A DNA stretch of 64,000 nucleotides, from NCBI RefSeq assembly GCF_902463975.1, contig NZ_CABQHJ010000002.1, positions 52,656 through 116,655 of the forward strand, written 5' to 3'. The notes under the pieces were generated by a model. The model searched no databases. It was not told where the DNA came from and worked only from the letters and a program-made list of their open reading frames with translations. This DNA comes from Phascolarctobacterium_A sp902463975. GTDB taxonomy: Bacteria > Bacillota > Negativicutes > Acidaminococcales > Acidaminococcaceae. Made by a program: the position numbers and the translations under genes. This document shows, piece after piece, positions 1 to 7,275 of this stretch. The stretch's first letter is position 1. Every line of letters starts with the position of its first letter.

Positions 1-863
1 ACTTTCTTTTGTATGCGTGCTGCTTCTTTAGCAGCAAGTGTTTCTTTATCGTTATCGCTAAGGTTAGCAAAAGAATTAGGATAAAAGCTTAACTCTGCTT
101 TATCAGTAATGTTTACAATCATGGGGCTGACGAAAAAATAACCATTAGAATAGGCGAATGTGTGATGGGGATCATTTTTTATAGGCATTAGTATACAGTT
201 AGCTGGCGTAGTAAAGGATGCAGGATAATCTTTTAGAGTTTTTGTGGTAAAAGGACGTCTGTAAATATCATCGCTTAGAGGAGTAATTTTAACGGATTGG
301 ATTATTTTAGGGAGAAATAATTTTTCGTCAATAGGATAGATAAATCTATTTCCTACGTAGCTAAATTTATAAGTACCATTTGGTGTAATGATTATGTAAT
401 CATCAAAAATAGCTAGTTCTTTCTCAGGTAAGTAGTATGAAAAACGCATTGCCGGGTATTTGGCAATGGAGAGCTGTTCTTTGAGCAGAATCTTATAGCC
501 TTTCGCTTCCAGGTTAGCTAGCTTTTCGTAAAAAAACTTGGTGTTCAGCTTTTTTAAATCTTTAGCTTTAAGGATAAACGGGCGACAATCAACGAGAAAA
601 ACTCTTCCATCACCGCGAAAAGAGTATAGGATATTTTTGTTTTTACTTTGATATTCTTTGTAATCTTTTTCAGGCACTGCAAAACTAAAGCCATATTCTT
701 CGTTTTTATAATGCTGCATACTGATATTCGTCTTATCAGGGTTAATGTGGTATAGGTCTAAAATTTGTATCTTTTCTTTCTCGGTAGCAGATTCTTCTGC
801 TTGAGCGATGCCGTTTAGAGCAATACAGGCAAAAAGAGCTACGACTAAAAATTTTTTGAGCAT
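1..863 (-). CDS. Exported protein of unknown function (3' end outside window)
   Basis: An open frame runs without a stop from an ATG at 863 to the window edge (at least 287 codons), so the C-terminus is missing. The start is preceded by an AAGGAGG-type ribosome site at 871-878. The first 22 residues form a clear Sec signal peptide (MLKKFLVVALF..., ending AQA-EES), so the product is exported. The rest has no motif I recognise; it contains EEYGFSFAVPEKDY and a later YYLPEKELAIFDDY stretch, reminiscent of small periplasmic or lipid-facing proteins that follow stress promoters, but this is only an impression. It is transcribed away from the next genes and has its own sigma-A-like promoter. Confidence 0.8.
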   Translation of the reverse strand, partial: MLKKFLVVALFACIALNGIAQAEESATEKEKIQILDLYHINPDKTNISMQHYKNEEYGFSFAVPEKDYKEYQSKNKNILYSFRGDGRVFLVDCRPFILKAKDLKKLNTKFFYEKLANLEAKGYKILLKEQLSIAKYPAMRFSYYLPEKELAIFDDYIIITPNGTYKFSYVGNRFIYPIDEKLFLPKIIQSVKITPLSDDIYRRPFTTKTLKDYPASFTTPANCILMPIKNDPHHTFAYSNGYFFVSPMIVNITDKAELSFYPNSFANLSDNDKETLAAKEAARIQKK

Positions 864-894
864 GGTTAAGACCTCCTTGGATATTCCTGACTAA

Positions 895-923
895 AGTATA
901 GCATTTCTTTATCGTGATATAAA
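895..923 (-). promoter_or_regulatory. sigma-A-like promoter of the exported-protein gene
   Basis: On the minus strand TTTATA (918-923) and TATACT (895-900) are separated by exactly 17 bases, about 30 bases ahead of the start at 863. The -35 is a 4/6 match, so it is moderate. Confidence 0.5.
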
Positions 924-984
924 GCTAGCCATAGAATATACGGACAATTTTTTGCGCAAAGTAAGTTGCCCGGCTTAAATTTTT

Positions 985-1029
985 AAGGCTCCCCGTCTGA
1001 ACGGAAACGTTCAGGAGGGGAGCCTTTTT
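985..1029 (+). terminator. Strong intrinsic terminator in a divergent intergenic region
   Basis: AAGGCTCCCC (985-994) pairs with GGGGAGCCTT (1017-1026), with an inner CTGAACG/CGTTCAG stem closed by a GAAA tetraloop, followed by five Ts on the plus strand. No plus-strand gene lies upstream within the window; the neighbouring gene reads away. It may end a short unannotated RNA starting between 870 and 980, or be a relic. Apart from this hairpin and the two promoters, nothing else was seen in 864-1196. Confidence 0.75.
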
Positions 1030-1096
1030 GAGTGCTATTTTTTTGTTAGTGCAATGCAAATGAGAATAGCATATAATATTGTAATAGAAGTTTTTC

Positions 1097-1125
1097 TTGA
1101 GCTTTAACATGCTTTTCTATATAAT
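1097..1125 (+). promoter_or_regulatory. sigma-A promoter of the 1.2-3.2 kb unit
   Basis: TTGAGC (1097-1102), a 17-base spacer and TATAAT (1120-1125) lie 72 bases before the ATG at 1197. It probably drives the three collinear genes that follow. Confidence 0.6.
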
Positions 1126-1196
1126 AGCTATAATGAGAAAAAAATATGAGAATGGATTGATAAAGATAGATATTGAATTTGAGGAGGTTTGGCGTG

Positions 1197-1421
1197 ATGT
1201 GTTATCTTGTTGCTAAAGATACAGCAAAACATGGTTGTTATGCGTTGAAAACTATGCATGGCAAGAATTTGGTAGAATTAAAAAGATTTTTAAATGAACG
1301 TGTTGCTGCCAAAGGTATTCAGTTAGTGACAATTAGCAGACCTACAGCTTTTGGCGAGTATGCACCTTATCATTTTGCACAAAATGAGGAAGAATTTGTT
1401 ACTCTTGTCAAAGCGATGTAA
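1197..1421 (+). CDS. Small DUF6718-like protein, 74 aa
   Basis: I chose the ATG at 1197 because GAGGAGG at 1181-1187 sits nine bases before it; the longer frame from 1173 would place the start upstream of that site. The protein begins MCYLVAKD and carries HGCYALKTMHG and ISRPTAFGEYAPY, a pattern I associate with the uncharacterised DUF6718 family of Firmicutes (recalled, not searched). It is short, soluble and has no signal peptide. It is followed after 52 bases by the alpha-CTD-like gene and may be cotranscribed with it. Function unknown. Confidence 0.7.
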   Translation: MCYLVAKDTAKHGCYALKTMHGKNLVELKRFLNERVAAKGIQLVTISRPTAFGEYAPYHFAQNEEEFVTLVKAM

Positions 1422-1473
1422 TCATAATTATTTTAAGAATGATGTATGTATATATTGATAGGTGTGATGAATA

Positions 1474-1995
1474 ATGGATATTATTGAACTAAAAAGAGAA
1501 TATGAAGCAAGAATAGCTGACTTAAATAATAGAATTAGTGACCTTGAGTCATTACTTGAGAGATATAATCATGAGAATAAAACTCTTAGAGAAGATAGAG
1601 ATAGATATCGTGAAAAAGTAAGAAGAGGACGTGAAATATTAACTGGTATCCAAAAGTTAGGTGATATATATTTACATGATGAATTAATATTACCTAAAAT
1701 AGAATTTGAACGTAAAATTAATAATACAACAATAAAATCTAATTTATTAAATGATGTATTACCTAAACAAGAAGCGACACTAAGCTTTTATTTGGAGGAT
1801 TTAGATTTTAGAGTAGGAGTTGCAAACCGTTTGAAGCGAGCAGGAGTGAATACTGTGCGAGAATTACTAGAAAAATTTAAAAATAAAAATGAATTATGCA
1901 GTAATCGTTATTTGGGAAGTAGATGTGGTGATGAAATTATAAAGGTTCTAGCTGAAAAAGGTGTTGATGTTACACAATATATGGATGGTGAGTAA
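1474..1995 (+). CDS. Coiled-coil protein with RNA polymerase alpha-CTD-like domain, 173 aa
   Basis: Residues about 1-60 are charged and heptad-like (LKREYEARIADLNNRISDLE and following), predicting a coiled coil. Residues about 108-168 resemble the C-terminal domain of RNA polymerase alpha: LDFRVGVANRLKRAGVNTV followed by a YLGSRCGDEIIKVL helix, matching the family pattern LxxSVRxxNxLKRAGINTVxxL...LGxKSLxEI. It lacks the alpha N-terminal dimerisation domain, so it is not RpoA. Such domains bind DNA UP elements or polymerase partners, so a DNA- or polymerase-binding role is plausible. The gene is clearly more AT-rich than most of the window, suggesting transfer. Its stop lies one base before the proposed GTG start of the ATPase gene, so the two are very likely a pair. 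Confidence 0.75.
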   Translation: MDIIELKREYEARIADLNNRISDLESLLERYNHENKTLREDRDRYREKVRRGREILTGIQKLGDIYLHDELILPKIEFERKINNTTIKSNLLNDVLPKQEATLSFYLEDLDFRVGVANRLKRAGVNTVRELLEKFKNKNELCSNRYLGSRCGDEIIKVLAEKGVDVTQYMDGE

Positions 1996-1996
1996 C

Positions 1997-3232
1997 GTGA
2001 ATTATCAAATTGAAGATGTTTTTAGTCCGCGTTCGTTTCCTCAAAATACATATATTTCCCGTAAGCTTGATGATGAAGAAACTGTTGATGACAGATTAAG
2101 ACGTGCTTTGGCGATGAAGGGAAACCTGATTTTTGTTTCCGGTGCATCTAAATCCGGCAAAACAGTGCTTTGTCATAAGGCCATAGCTGCTGAAAGCTAC
2201 ATTGCACTCAGTGGTAACCAAATAAGCACTAAAGCAGATTTTTGGAACCATATTGCAGAACAGCTGCCGCTGTCAGACGCAGTTGTAATGACAACCAGCG
2301 GGCAGGATACTGCTGCTAAAACAGGGCAGGCGCAATTTGCTGTTAATTTTGGTGTAGCTAATATGGGAGTAAGCATCAATAAAACTAATGGTGCTGCCTT
2401 TAATCAGCAGCTGGCAATGACCAACAACAGAACAGAGCGCCAGATAATCCAGTATCTGATTGATAATGATAAGGTGTTGGTAATCGACGATTTTCATTAT
2501 GTAGCTCGAGAGATGCAGATGTATATTGCACGTACCTTGAAAACAGAGCTGTTTAACGGTTTGAAGGCGGTAATCATTTCCTTACCGCATCGAAGTGATG
2601 AAGCAATTATCTGCAATCCTGATTTAATTGGCAGAACTACCTCGATTGAAATTTTGCCGTGGACTGCAGCCGAGCTAAAGGCTATTGCTGTCAAGGGCTT
2701 TAAGCTGTTGGACATGCCGATAGACGAGGCCGAAGAAAATCTTTTGGCGCAGGAAAGCATTACTTCGCCACAGCTGATGCAGGAGAATTGCTTTCAGCTG
2801 GCTTTTGCAGTAATGCAGAAAAAGCAGCCTATCAGCCTGGAGCTGGTGCATTTTGCCTTTAAGCAGACAGCGCGAAATTACGCACATTATGAGCGCCTGG
2901 TTAAAGCAATTGTGCAGGGACCTGTACAGGGAATTGGCAGACGTAAGCTTTATGCGCTTACACAGGGCAGTGTGGATATTTATCATTTACTGCTATTGGC
3001 GTTTAAGGCGGATCCGCCTGTTACCGAGCTGAGTATGGTTACCTTGAAGGAGAGAATCAAAGGCTTATTGCTTAGCAAAGAGCTGCTTTCCAGTACGATT
3101 ATTTCTGCAACCATCAACAAAATTATTAAAATTGTTGAAGCGACAATGCCTGACCTGGATGCGCTGGAATATAAAGCGCAGTGTCTGTATATTTTAGATC
3201 CGTTTTTGTTGTTTTATTTGAGGTGGAAGTAG
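1997..3232 (+). CDS. AAA/STAND-like ATPase
   Basis: The GTG at 1997 follows the stop of the preceding gene by one base and has GGTGAG eight bases ahead; ATG 1985, overlapping that gene, is the alternative. Walker A is GASKSGKT (near residue 45) and Walker B is VLVIDDFHY (near 160), followed by a segment with a sensor-like IISLPH. The C-terminal third looks helical/winged-helix and ends ILDPFLLFYLRWK, which resembles the DPFLRFW-type ending of archaeal-ATPase/DUF234 STAND-like proteins. There is no signal peptide or membrane segment. Tight linkage to the alpha-CTD-like protein suggests the ATPase works with it, possibly as a regulatory or defence module; that is inference. Confidence 0.72.
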   Translation: MNYQIEDVFSPRSFPQNTYISRKLDDEETVDDRLRRALAMKGNLIFVSGASKSGKTVLCHKAIAAESYIALSGNQISTKADFWNHIAEQLPLSDAVVMTTSGQDTAAKTGQAQFAVNFGVANMGVSINKTNGAAFNQQLAMTNNRTERQIIQYLIDNDKVLVIDDFHYVAREMQMYIARTLKTELFNGLKAVIISLPHRSDEAIICNPDLIGRTTSIEILPWTAAELKAIAVKGFKLLDMPIDEAEENLLAQESITSPQLMQENCFQLAFAVMQKKQPISLELVHFAFKQTARNYAHYERLVKAIVQGPVQGIGRRKLYALTQGSVDIYHLLLLAFKADPPVTELSMVTLKERIKGLLLSKELLSSTIISATINKIIKIVEATMPDLDALEYKAQCLYILDPFLLFYLRWK

Positions 3233-3285
3233 CTTGCGTAAACGCTGTATAATATTCTTGTAAAGCAAATGAGGAGGTTTTTGTT

Positions 3286-3798
3286 ATGACTATGAAAAAA
3301 ATCAACGCCTTTGAGCAGGGCGAAGCAATTTTAAAGACTCTGTCCAAGGGTGCTTTTCTGACTACTGCTGCCGAAGGTAAGCAAAACACCATGACCATCG
3401 GCTGGGGCAGCCTGGGCTTTAAGTGGGGCCTTCCGACCTTCACTGTTATGGTGCGCCAAAGCCGTTATACCAAGGAGCTGATTGACGCTAATCCGGAATT
3501 TACCGTCAGCTTCCCGGTAAAAGAGGGCTTTGCCAAGGCTCTTGGTCTGTGTGGCAGCAAGTCCGGCCGTGATCTGGACAAGTTTGCAGCTGCAGGCTTA
3601 ACCACGGAAGCAGGCGAGACCGTCAGCGTTCCTGTTATCAAGGGCTGCGGCCTGCATCTGGAATGCAAAATTGTAGAACACTACACCATGGCGGAGGATA
3701 AATTCGACAAGGAGCTGTGCGACAAATGGTATGCCAACAAGGATTGGCACACCTGCTACACCGGTGTCATTACTGCTGCTTATGTAGAAGAAGCATAA
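3286..3798 (+). CDS. Flavin reductase-like FMN-binding protein, 170 aa
   Basis: The protein matches the flavin reductase/flavoredoxin split-barrel family in length and layout: TTAAEGKQNTMTIGWGSLGF, then the VMVRQSRYTKELI strand-helix and FTVSFPV core, followed by LGLCGSKSGRDLDKF. Members bind FMN and transfer electrons between NAD(P)H and flavin, or serve as flavoredoxins. The start is supported by GAGGAGG at 3271-3277; an in-frame ATG two codons later is possible. It stands alone, 53 bases after the ATPase gene, and ends in a bidirectional terminator shared with the convergent TetR gene. Confidence 0.85.
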   Translation: MTMKKINAFEQGEAILKTLSKGAFLTTAAEGKQNTMTIGWGSLGFKWGLPTFTVMVRQSRYTKELIDANPEFTVSFPVKEGFAKALGLCGSKSGRDLDKFAAAGLTTEAGETVSVPVIKGCGLHLECKIVEHYTMAEDKFDKELCDKWYANKDWHTCYTGVITAAYVEEA

Positions 3799-3823
3799 AA
3801 ATCGTAGACCTCTAAGAAATGCA

Positions 3824-3854
3824 AAAACAGCTGCCGCTTAGCGGCAGCTGTTTT
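3824..3854. terminator. Bidirectional terminator
   Basis: AAAACAGCTGCCGC, a TTA loop and GCGGCAGCTGTTTT form a perfect 14-bp stem between convergent genes, with A/T runs suited to termination on both strands. Confidence 0.85.
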
Positions 3855-3864
3855 AGTATGCGCG

Positions 3865-4536
3865 TCAACGTGCGTTGCCGCGCAAAAAGTGGTCGGTAAT
3901 TATTCTTGCTGCTTCCTCGTCCGTCATGTCAGCAGCAATTTCATCGCTTTGGTTAAAGATGCTCATGGCTACACCGAAGAAAACAAATTTAGTGGTAATC
4001 TCCGGCACGGTATCCTCCTTCAGCAGGTTGTCCTGCATTGCCTTAGTAATCAGCTGAGCTAAAATATCATATTCATCATGCAGAATTTTGTGATAGCGCA
4101 GGATGCGTTCAATCGTTTCCTCACTCAATTTTACAGAATTATAGCGGGGAACAACCTTAAAGCCGTCGCCGTCAGGCTTAACTTTGCAGCCGTTAGTGCC
4201 GCCGAGCATTTCAAAGCAGATAATCTGCCATAGGGTGCTGTTAGCAACATAAAAATGCACCATTACTTCAAAATACTTTTTGAGCTTGTCCTCAAAGCTG
4301 TCTGCACTATCGACAGCCTGCTGCGACTTTTCCAAAAAGGGCGCGTTTTTATCGGCAACCAGCTTGTAAAAAAGATGCTCCTTGTTGCCAAAATATTTAT
4401 AAACAGTACCTTTGCCTACATCAGCCAGAGCGATTATTTCATCAAGCGTAGCCTTTTCATAGCCATGCTGCGAAAAAACCTCCTCCGCTGCCTGCAAAAT
4501 TCTTATATCCTTAGGTAATGACGCGTCTATAGCCAC
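3865..4536 (-). CDS. TetR/AcrR-family transcriptional regulator, 223 aa
   Basis: Residues about 10-58 form the TetR helix-turn-helix: ILQAAEEVFSQHGYEKATLD and ADVGKGTVYKYFGNKEHLFY are textbook family signatures. The remaining 160 residues are the helical ligand-binding/dimerisation domain, whose ligand cannot be read from sequence. A GGAGG-type site precedes the ATG at 4536. A short palindrome (TCCTAAATAGGA, about 4554-4565) and a minus-strand TATAAT at 4595-4600 lie just upstream, so autoregulation is possible. No target gene is adjacent on the same strand. Confidence 0.9.
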   Translation of the reverse strand: MAIDASLPKDIRILQAAEEVFSQHGYEKATLDEIIALADVGKGTVYKYFGNKEHLFYKLVADKNAPFLEKSQQAVDSADSFEDKLKKYFEVMVHFYVANSTLWQIICFEMLGGTNGCKVKPDGDGFKVVPRYNSVKLSEETIERILRYHKILHDEYDILAQLITKAMQDNLLKEDTVPEITTKFVFFGVAMSIFNQSDEIAADMTDEEAARIITDHFLRGNAR

Positions 4537-4666
4537 CGTGAAACCTCCAACTATCCTAAATAGGAAAATTTTTCGTACATTTATTACATTAATTATACCT
4601 GTTTATGCGGATAATTGCTAGTGATGTTTACGTGTTTTAATAAGCTGAATTTAGCTTTTGACGATA

Positions 4667-4830
4667 AAATAAAAAACCCGCTCGCCGCGGGCGTTTTTAT
4701 TTCGCGTAACTGCTGTCCGGCCCCTCAGCCGTCAGTGCTTTGTGCTTTTAGCATTTCCAAAAGTCCCCTCAATTGGCCGCTTCCACGAACCACCTTCTCT
4801 GTTTTTACGGTGGCGATACGTTACGCGATT
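4667..4830 (-). ncRNA. Candidate structured small RNA of about 160 nt
   Basis: A promoter, a folded body and a terminator stand in order on the minus strand. The body is closed by an 8-bp helix (CGCGTAAC at 4827-4820 with GTTACGCG at 4710-4703), contains a CCACC/GGTGG hairpin and a CGGCC/GGCCG helix, and is followed by a CCCGC/GCGGG terminator (4691-4677) with a long T run to about 4667. No ORF of note is present on this strand. The layout (closing stem, internal bulges, roughly 160 nt, beside a purine gene) recalls 6S RNA, and the opposite strand contains CCCCTCAGCCG, close to an E. coli 6S segment, so strand and identity remain unproven. Confidence 0.55.
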
Positions 4831-4837
4831 AAGCACT

Positions 4838-4865
4838 ATTATATTTACGGATTCTCTTACACTAA
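4838..4865 (-). promoter_or_regulatory. Promoter of the candidate small RNA
   Basis: Minus-strand TATAAT at 4838-4843 is seven to eight bases ahead of the proposed 5' end at 4830. The best -35 (TTAGTG, 4860-4865, 16-base spacing) is weak. Confidence 0.5.
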
Positions 4866-4899
4866 TATATAGTATCTACAGTGCTATGAGAAACAAAAA

Positions 4900-4949
4900 A
4901 ACAACAACGGAAATAGACAGCTTGCGCTGTTCCAACTCCGTTGTTGTTT
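4900..4949 (-). terminator. Terminator of purC
   Basis: AACAACAACGGA pairs with TCCGTTGTTGTT, with an inner GACAGC/GCTGTT stem. On the minus strand it is followed by a run of seven Ts, 120 bases after the purC stop. This separates purC from the small RNA. Confidence 0.75.
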
Positions 4950-5069
4950 ATGGTGAAATTATACAACCAATGTCCATGGTTGTAAACAATTTTTTTGTAA
5001 AGAGCGTTAAATTTTTCCTGAGCCTGTTGCTACTGCAACAAAAGTTACAGTTTTAAAGCATTTTCAGAA

Positions 5070-5945
5070 TTAAAAGTCAAACTTTTGACCTGTCAGCAGT
5101 TCATATGCTTCGATGTATTTGCCGATGGTTTTGTCGATAACATCCTGCGGCAGCTCGTAGCCTGCATCCGGGTTAGCGCTCAGCCAATCGCGGACAAATT
5201 GCTTGTCATAGGAGGGCTGGCCTTGGCCAACCTTGTAGCCTTCCAACGGCCAGAAGCGGGAGCAGTCCGGGGTAATCATTTCGTCACCAAGTACAACCTC
5301 GCCGTTTTCGTCAAGACCAAATTCAAATTTGGTATCGGCAATGATGATGCCACGCTCCAGAGCATAGGCAGCACATTTTTTGTAGATAGCGATAGTGTAG
5401 TCACGCAGCTTCAGAGCATATTCTTTGCCGCGGCCCGGATACAGTTTTTCCAGGATTTCGATGCTTTGCTCTACGCTGATGTTTTCGTCATGGTCACCGA
5501 TTTCAGCCTTGGTGCTGGGGGTGAAGATAGGCTCAGCCAGCTTTTGGGATTCCTGCAGGCCTTCGGGCAGCTTAATGCCGCAGATTTCGCCGGTTTTCTT
5601 GTAGCTTTCCCAGCCGCTGCCGGTGATGTAGCCGCGAACGATGCATTCGATAGGCAGCATGTTCAGCTTTTTGCATTTCATGCTGTTGCCGGTGAATTCG
5701 GGTTTCTGGAAGAATTCGGGCATATCTTTGGTATCAACGGAAATCATATGGTTAGGAACAATGTCTTTGGTCAGATCGAACCAGAATTTGGAAATCTGAG
5801 TCAGCACAGTGCCTTTTTTCACAATCATGTTTTTCAGAATATGGTCAAATGCGGAAATACGGTCAGTGGCAACCATAATAATGCTGTCACCAACATCATA
5901 CATCTCACGAACCTTGCCGGATTTAAACGGTTTGTACTCTTGCAT
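5070..5945 (-). CDS. purC: Phosphoribosylaminoimidazole-succinocarboxamide synthase
   Basis: SAICAR synthetase condenses CAIR with aspartate using ATP in de novo purine synthesis. The protein has the family hallmarks: GKVREMYDVGD near the N-terminus, DRISAFDH, CIVRGYITGSGWESY, and IADTKFEFG with LGDEMITPDCSRFW. At 291 aa it is near the longer (yeast/Gram-negative-like) form rather than the 240-aa Bacillus form. An AGGAGG site precedes the ATG. It is monocistronic here, away from other pur genes, with its own terminator. No purine riboswitch was visible in the 150-base upstream gap (5946-6099). Confidence 0.95.
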   Translation of the reverse strand: MQEYKPFKSGKVREMYDVGDSIIMVATDRISAFDHILKNMIVKKGTVLTQISKFWFDLTKDIVPNHMISVDTKDMPEFFQKPEFTGNSMKCKKLNMLPIECIVRGYITGSGWESYKKTGEICGIKLPEGLQESQKLAEPIFTPSTKAEIGDHDENISVEQSIEILEKLYPGRGKEYALKLRDYTIAIYKKCAAYALERGIIIADTKFEFGLDENGEVVLGDEMITPDCSRFWPLEGYKVGQGQPSYDKQFVRDWLSANPDAGYELPQDVIDKTIGKYIEAYELLTGQKFDF

Positions 5946-6099
5946 TTTAATGCCTCCTAAAAATTTCTCAACAAGTAAATGCAGGCTCGGTGCCGGAATT
6001 TCTTGTCAGTGTTAACTTTGTTATATTTTATGGTAATATCATAGCACAGTCCAACGAAAAAGTCGAACGTTTTTCGTGTTTTAACAAATATTTTTCGGA

Positions 6100-6936
6100 T
6101 TATTTTACATCCTGCGGCAAAAGGCCGTCCAAGCGCAGCATATCGGCAGTGACCAAAGGCTGTCCCAAACGTCTCCCCGGCACAAATGTACCATGGCAGT
6201 CGCTGCCGCCGCTGATAAGCAGACCGTGCTTTTTGCAATGCTGCAGCAGGCGTTGCGTTCCTTCTTCCGAATGGTTGGAGTGGTAGCATTCAAAGCCGTC
6301 GAATTTCTCCGTCCGCAGGATGTCGAGCACGCGCTCCAGTCCGGGGCCGTGAAAGCCGCTGGCGGCATGCGCGCACAGTGCTGCGCCGCCGGCAGCGTGA
6401 ATTGCTGTGATTACCTCGCTGATGGCAGGAAACTCTGGAAAGCCCAGGTCATGCTCCGGCGTAAAGATGCGCTGAAAGAAATCGCCCACGCCGGTGCACA
6501 GTCCCTTGTCAATCAAATAGGCGAGGGCACGCCAGCCGCCGCGGCGTCTGTCATAGGTATAACGAGCGAACTCCGCTTCATCGACAGGCCAGCCGTCGCG
6601 CGCCAGCATATGAATGCTGTCCACATCCTTTTGCTCCAACAGTGCTTCGTTATGCTGCATTAATTCCAGCAGCTGTTTATTATGGATATCAATGCCGTAG
6701 CCAAGGATATGAAAAGACAAATCCTCCTTTGTGGAGCAGATTTCCGCTGCTGGCAGCAGTGTGATACCGGCGACTGCCGCCAACGTCATCGCTTCTGCGA
6801 CGTTGGCTACGCTGTCGTGGTCCGTTACAGCAATCAGCCCCAGCTGTTGCTTTTGCGCTTCGGCTATCAGCTCCGCCGGTGTCCAGGTGCCGTCTGAGGC
6901 CGTTGTATGTATATGTAAATCAGCTCTTACCGACAT
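6100..6936 (-). CDS. PHP-domain phosphoesterase (RNase AM/TrpH-like), 278 aa
   Basis: The N-terminus carries the PHP metal-binding signature LHIHTTASDGTW and AVTDHDSV, with later CAHAASG and GGSDCHGTF motifs supplying further metal ligands. This pattern fits the YciV/TrpH group, which hydrolyses 3',5'-nucleoside bisphosphates and trims short RNAs from the 5' end. It is cytosolic with no signal peptide. A GGGAGC site precedes the ATG at 6936. The exact substrate is inferred from the family. The gene is separated from purC by about 150 bases and could share its direction but not obviously its transcript. Confidence 0.88.
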   Translation of the reverse strand: MSVRADLHIHTTASDGTWTPAELIAEAQKQQLGLIAVTDHDSVANVAEAMTLAAVAGITLLPAAEICSTKEDLSFHILGYGIDIHNKQLLELMQHNEALLEQKDVDSIHMLARDGWPVDEAEFARYTYDRRRGGWRALAYLIDKGLCTGVGDFFQRIFTPEHDLGFPEFPAISEVITAIHAAGGAALCAHAASGFHGPGLERVLDILRTEKFDGFECYHSNHSEEGTQRLLQHCKKHGLLISGGSDCHGTFVPGRRLGQPLVTADMLRLDGLLPQDVK

Positions 6937-6958
6937 ATAAGCAGCTCCCTTCTATAGT

Positions 6959-6982
6959 ATTACTGCTTTTTTGTGCAGTAAT
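6959..6982. promoter_or_regulatory. Perfect inverted repeat ahead of the PHP gene
   Basis: ATTACTGC, eight bases, GCAGTAAT. It lies 22 bases upstream of the PHP start and could be an operator or a leader hairpin. Apart from this and the sstT promoter, the 339-base gap 6937-7275 shows nothing clear. Confidence 0.35.
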
Positions 6983-7200
6983 GATGTATTTTGTATACTT
7001 ATAGAATAGTTTATCTTGCACAGCATGTCAACTGCTGGTAAATATATTCTCTCATTGCACAATAGTCCGTTATATTTAGGAGCGATTTGCGAGGTTTTGT
7101 AACAAGCTTAACACTTACTTATGTTTTAAGTGTAATAGTCCCTTTTATGAGTACGGATAAATTCCGTGTCTACTCTACAAATACATTACTCATTACAGGC

Positions 7201-7229
7201 TTGACATTGTTTAACTTATGATATATACT
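7201..7229 (+). promoter_or_regulatory. sigma-A promoter of sstT
   Basis: TTGACA (7201-7206), 17-base spacer, TATACT (7224-7229): near-consensus, 46 bases before the ATG. Confidence 0.8.
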
Positions 7230-7275
7230 ATGAACATCGTTATATACGGGAGTATAAATTTAGGGGGAGTTCATT

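Noticed and set aside
4615..5056. Two overlapping plus-strand frames
   Set aside because: They cover two terminators and the folded small-RNA body and lack ribosome sites.
5085..5960. Long plus-strand open frame
   Set aside because: It mirrors purC on the opposite strand; purC has all SAICAR synthetase motifs and a ribosome site.
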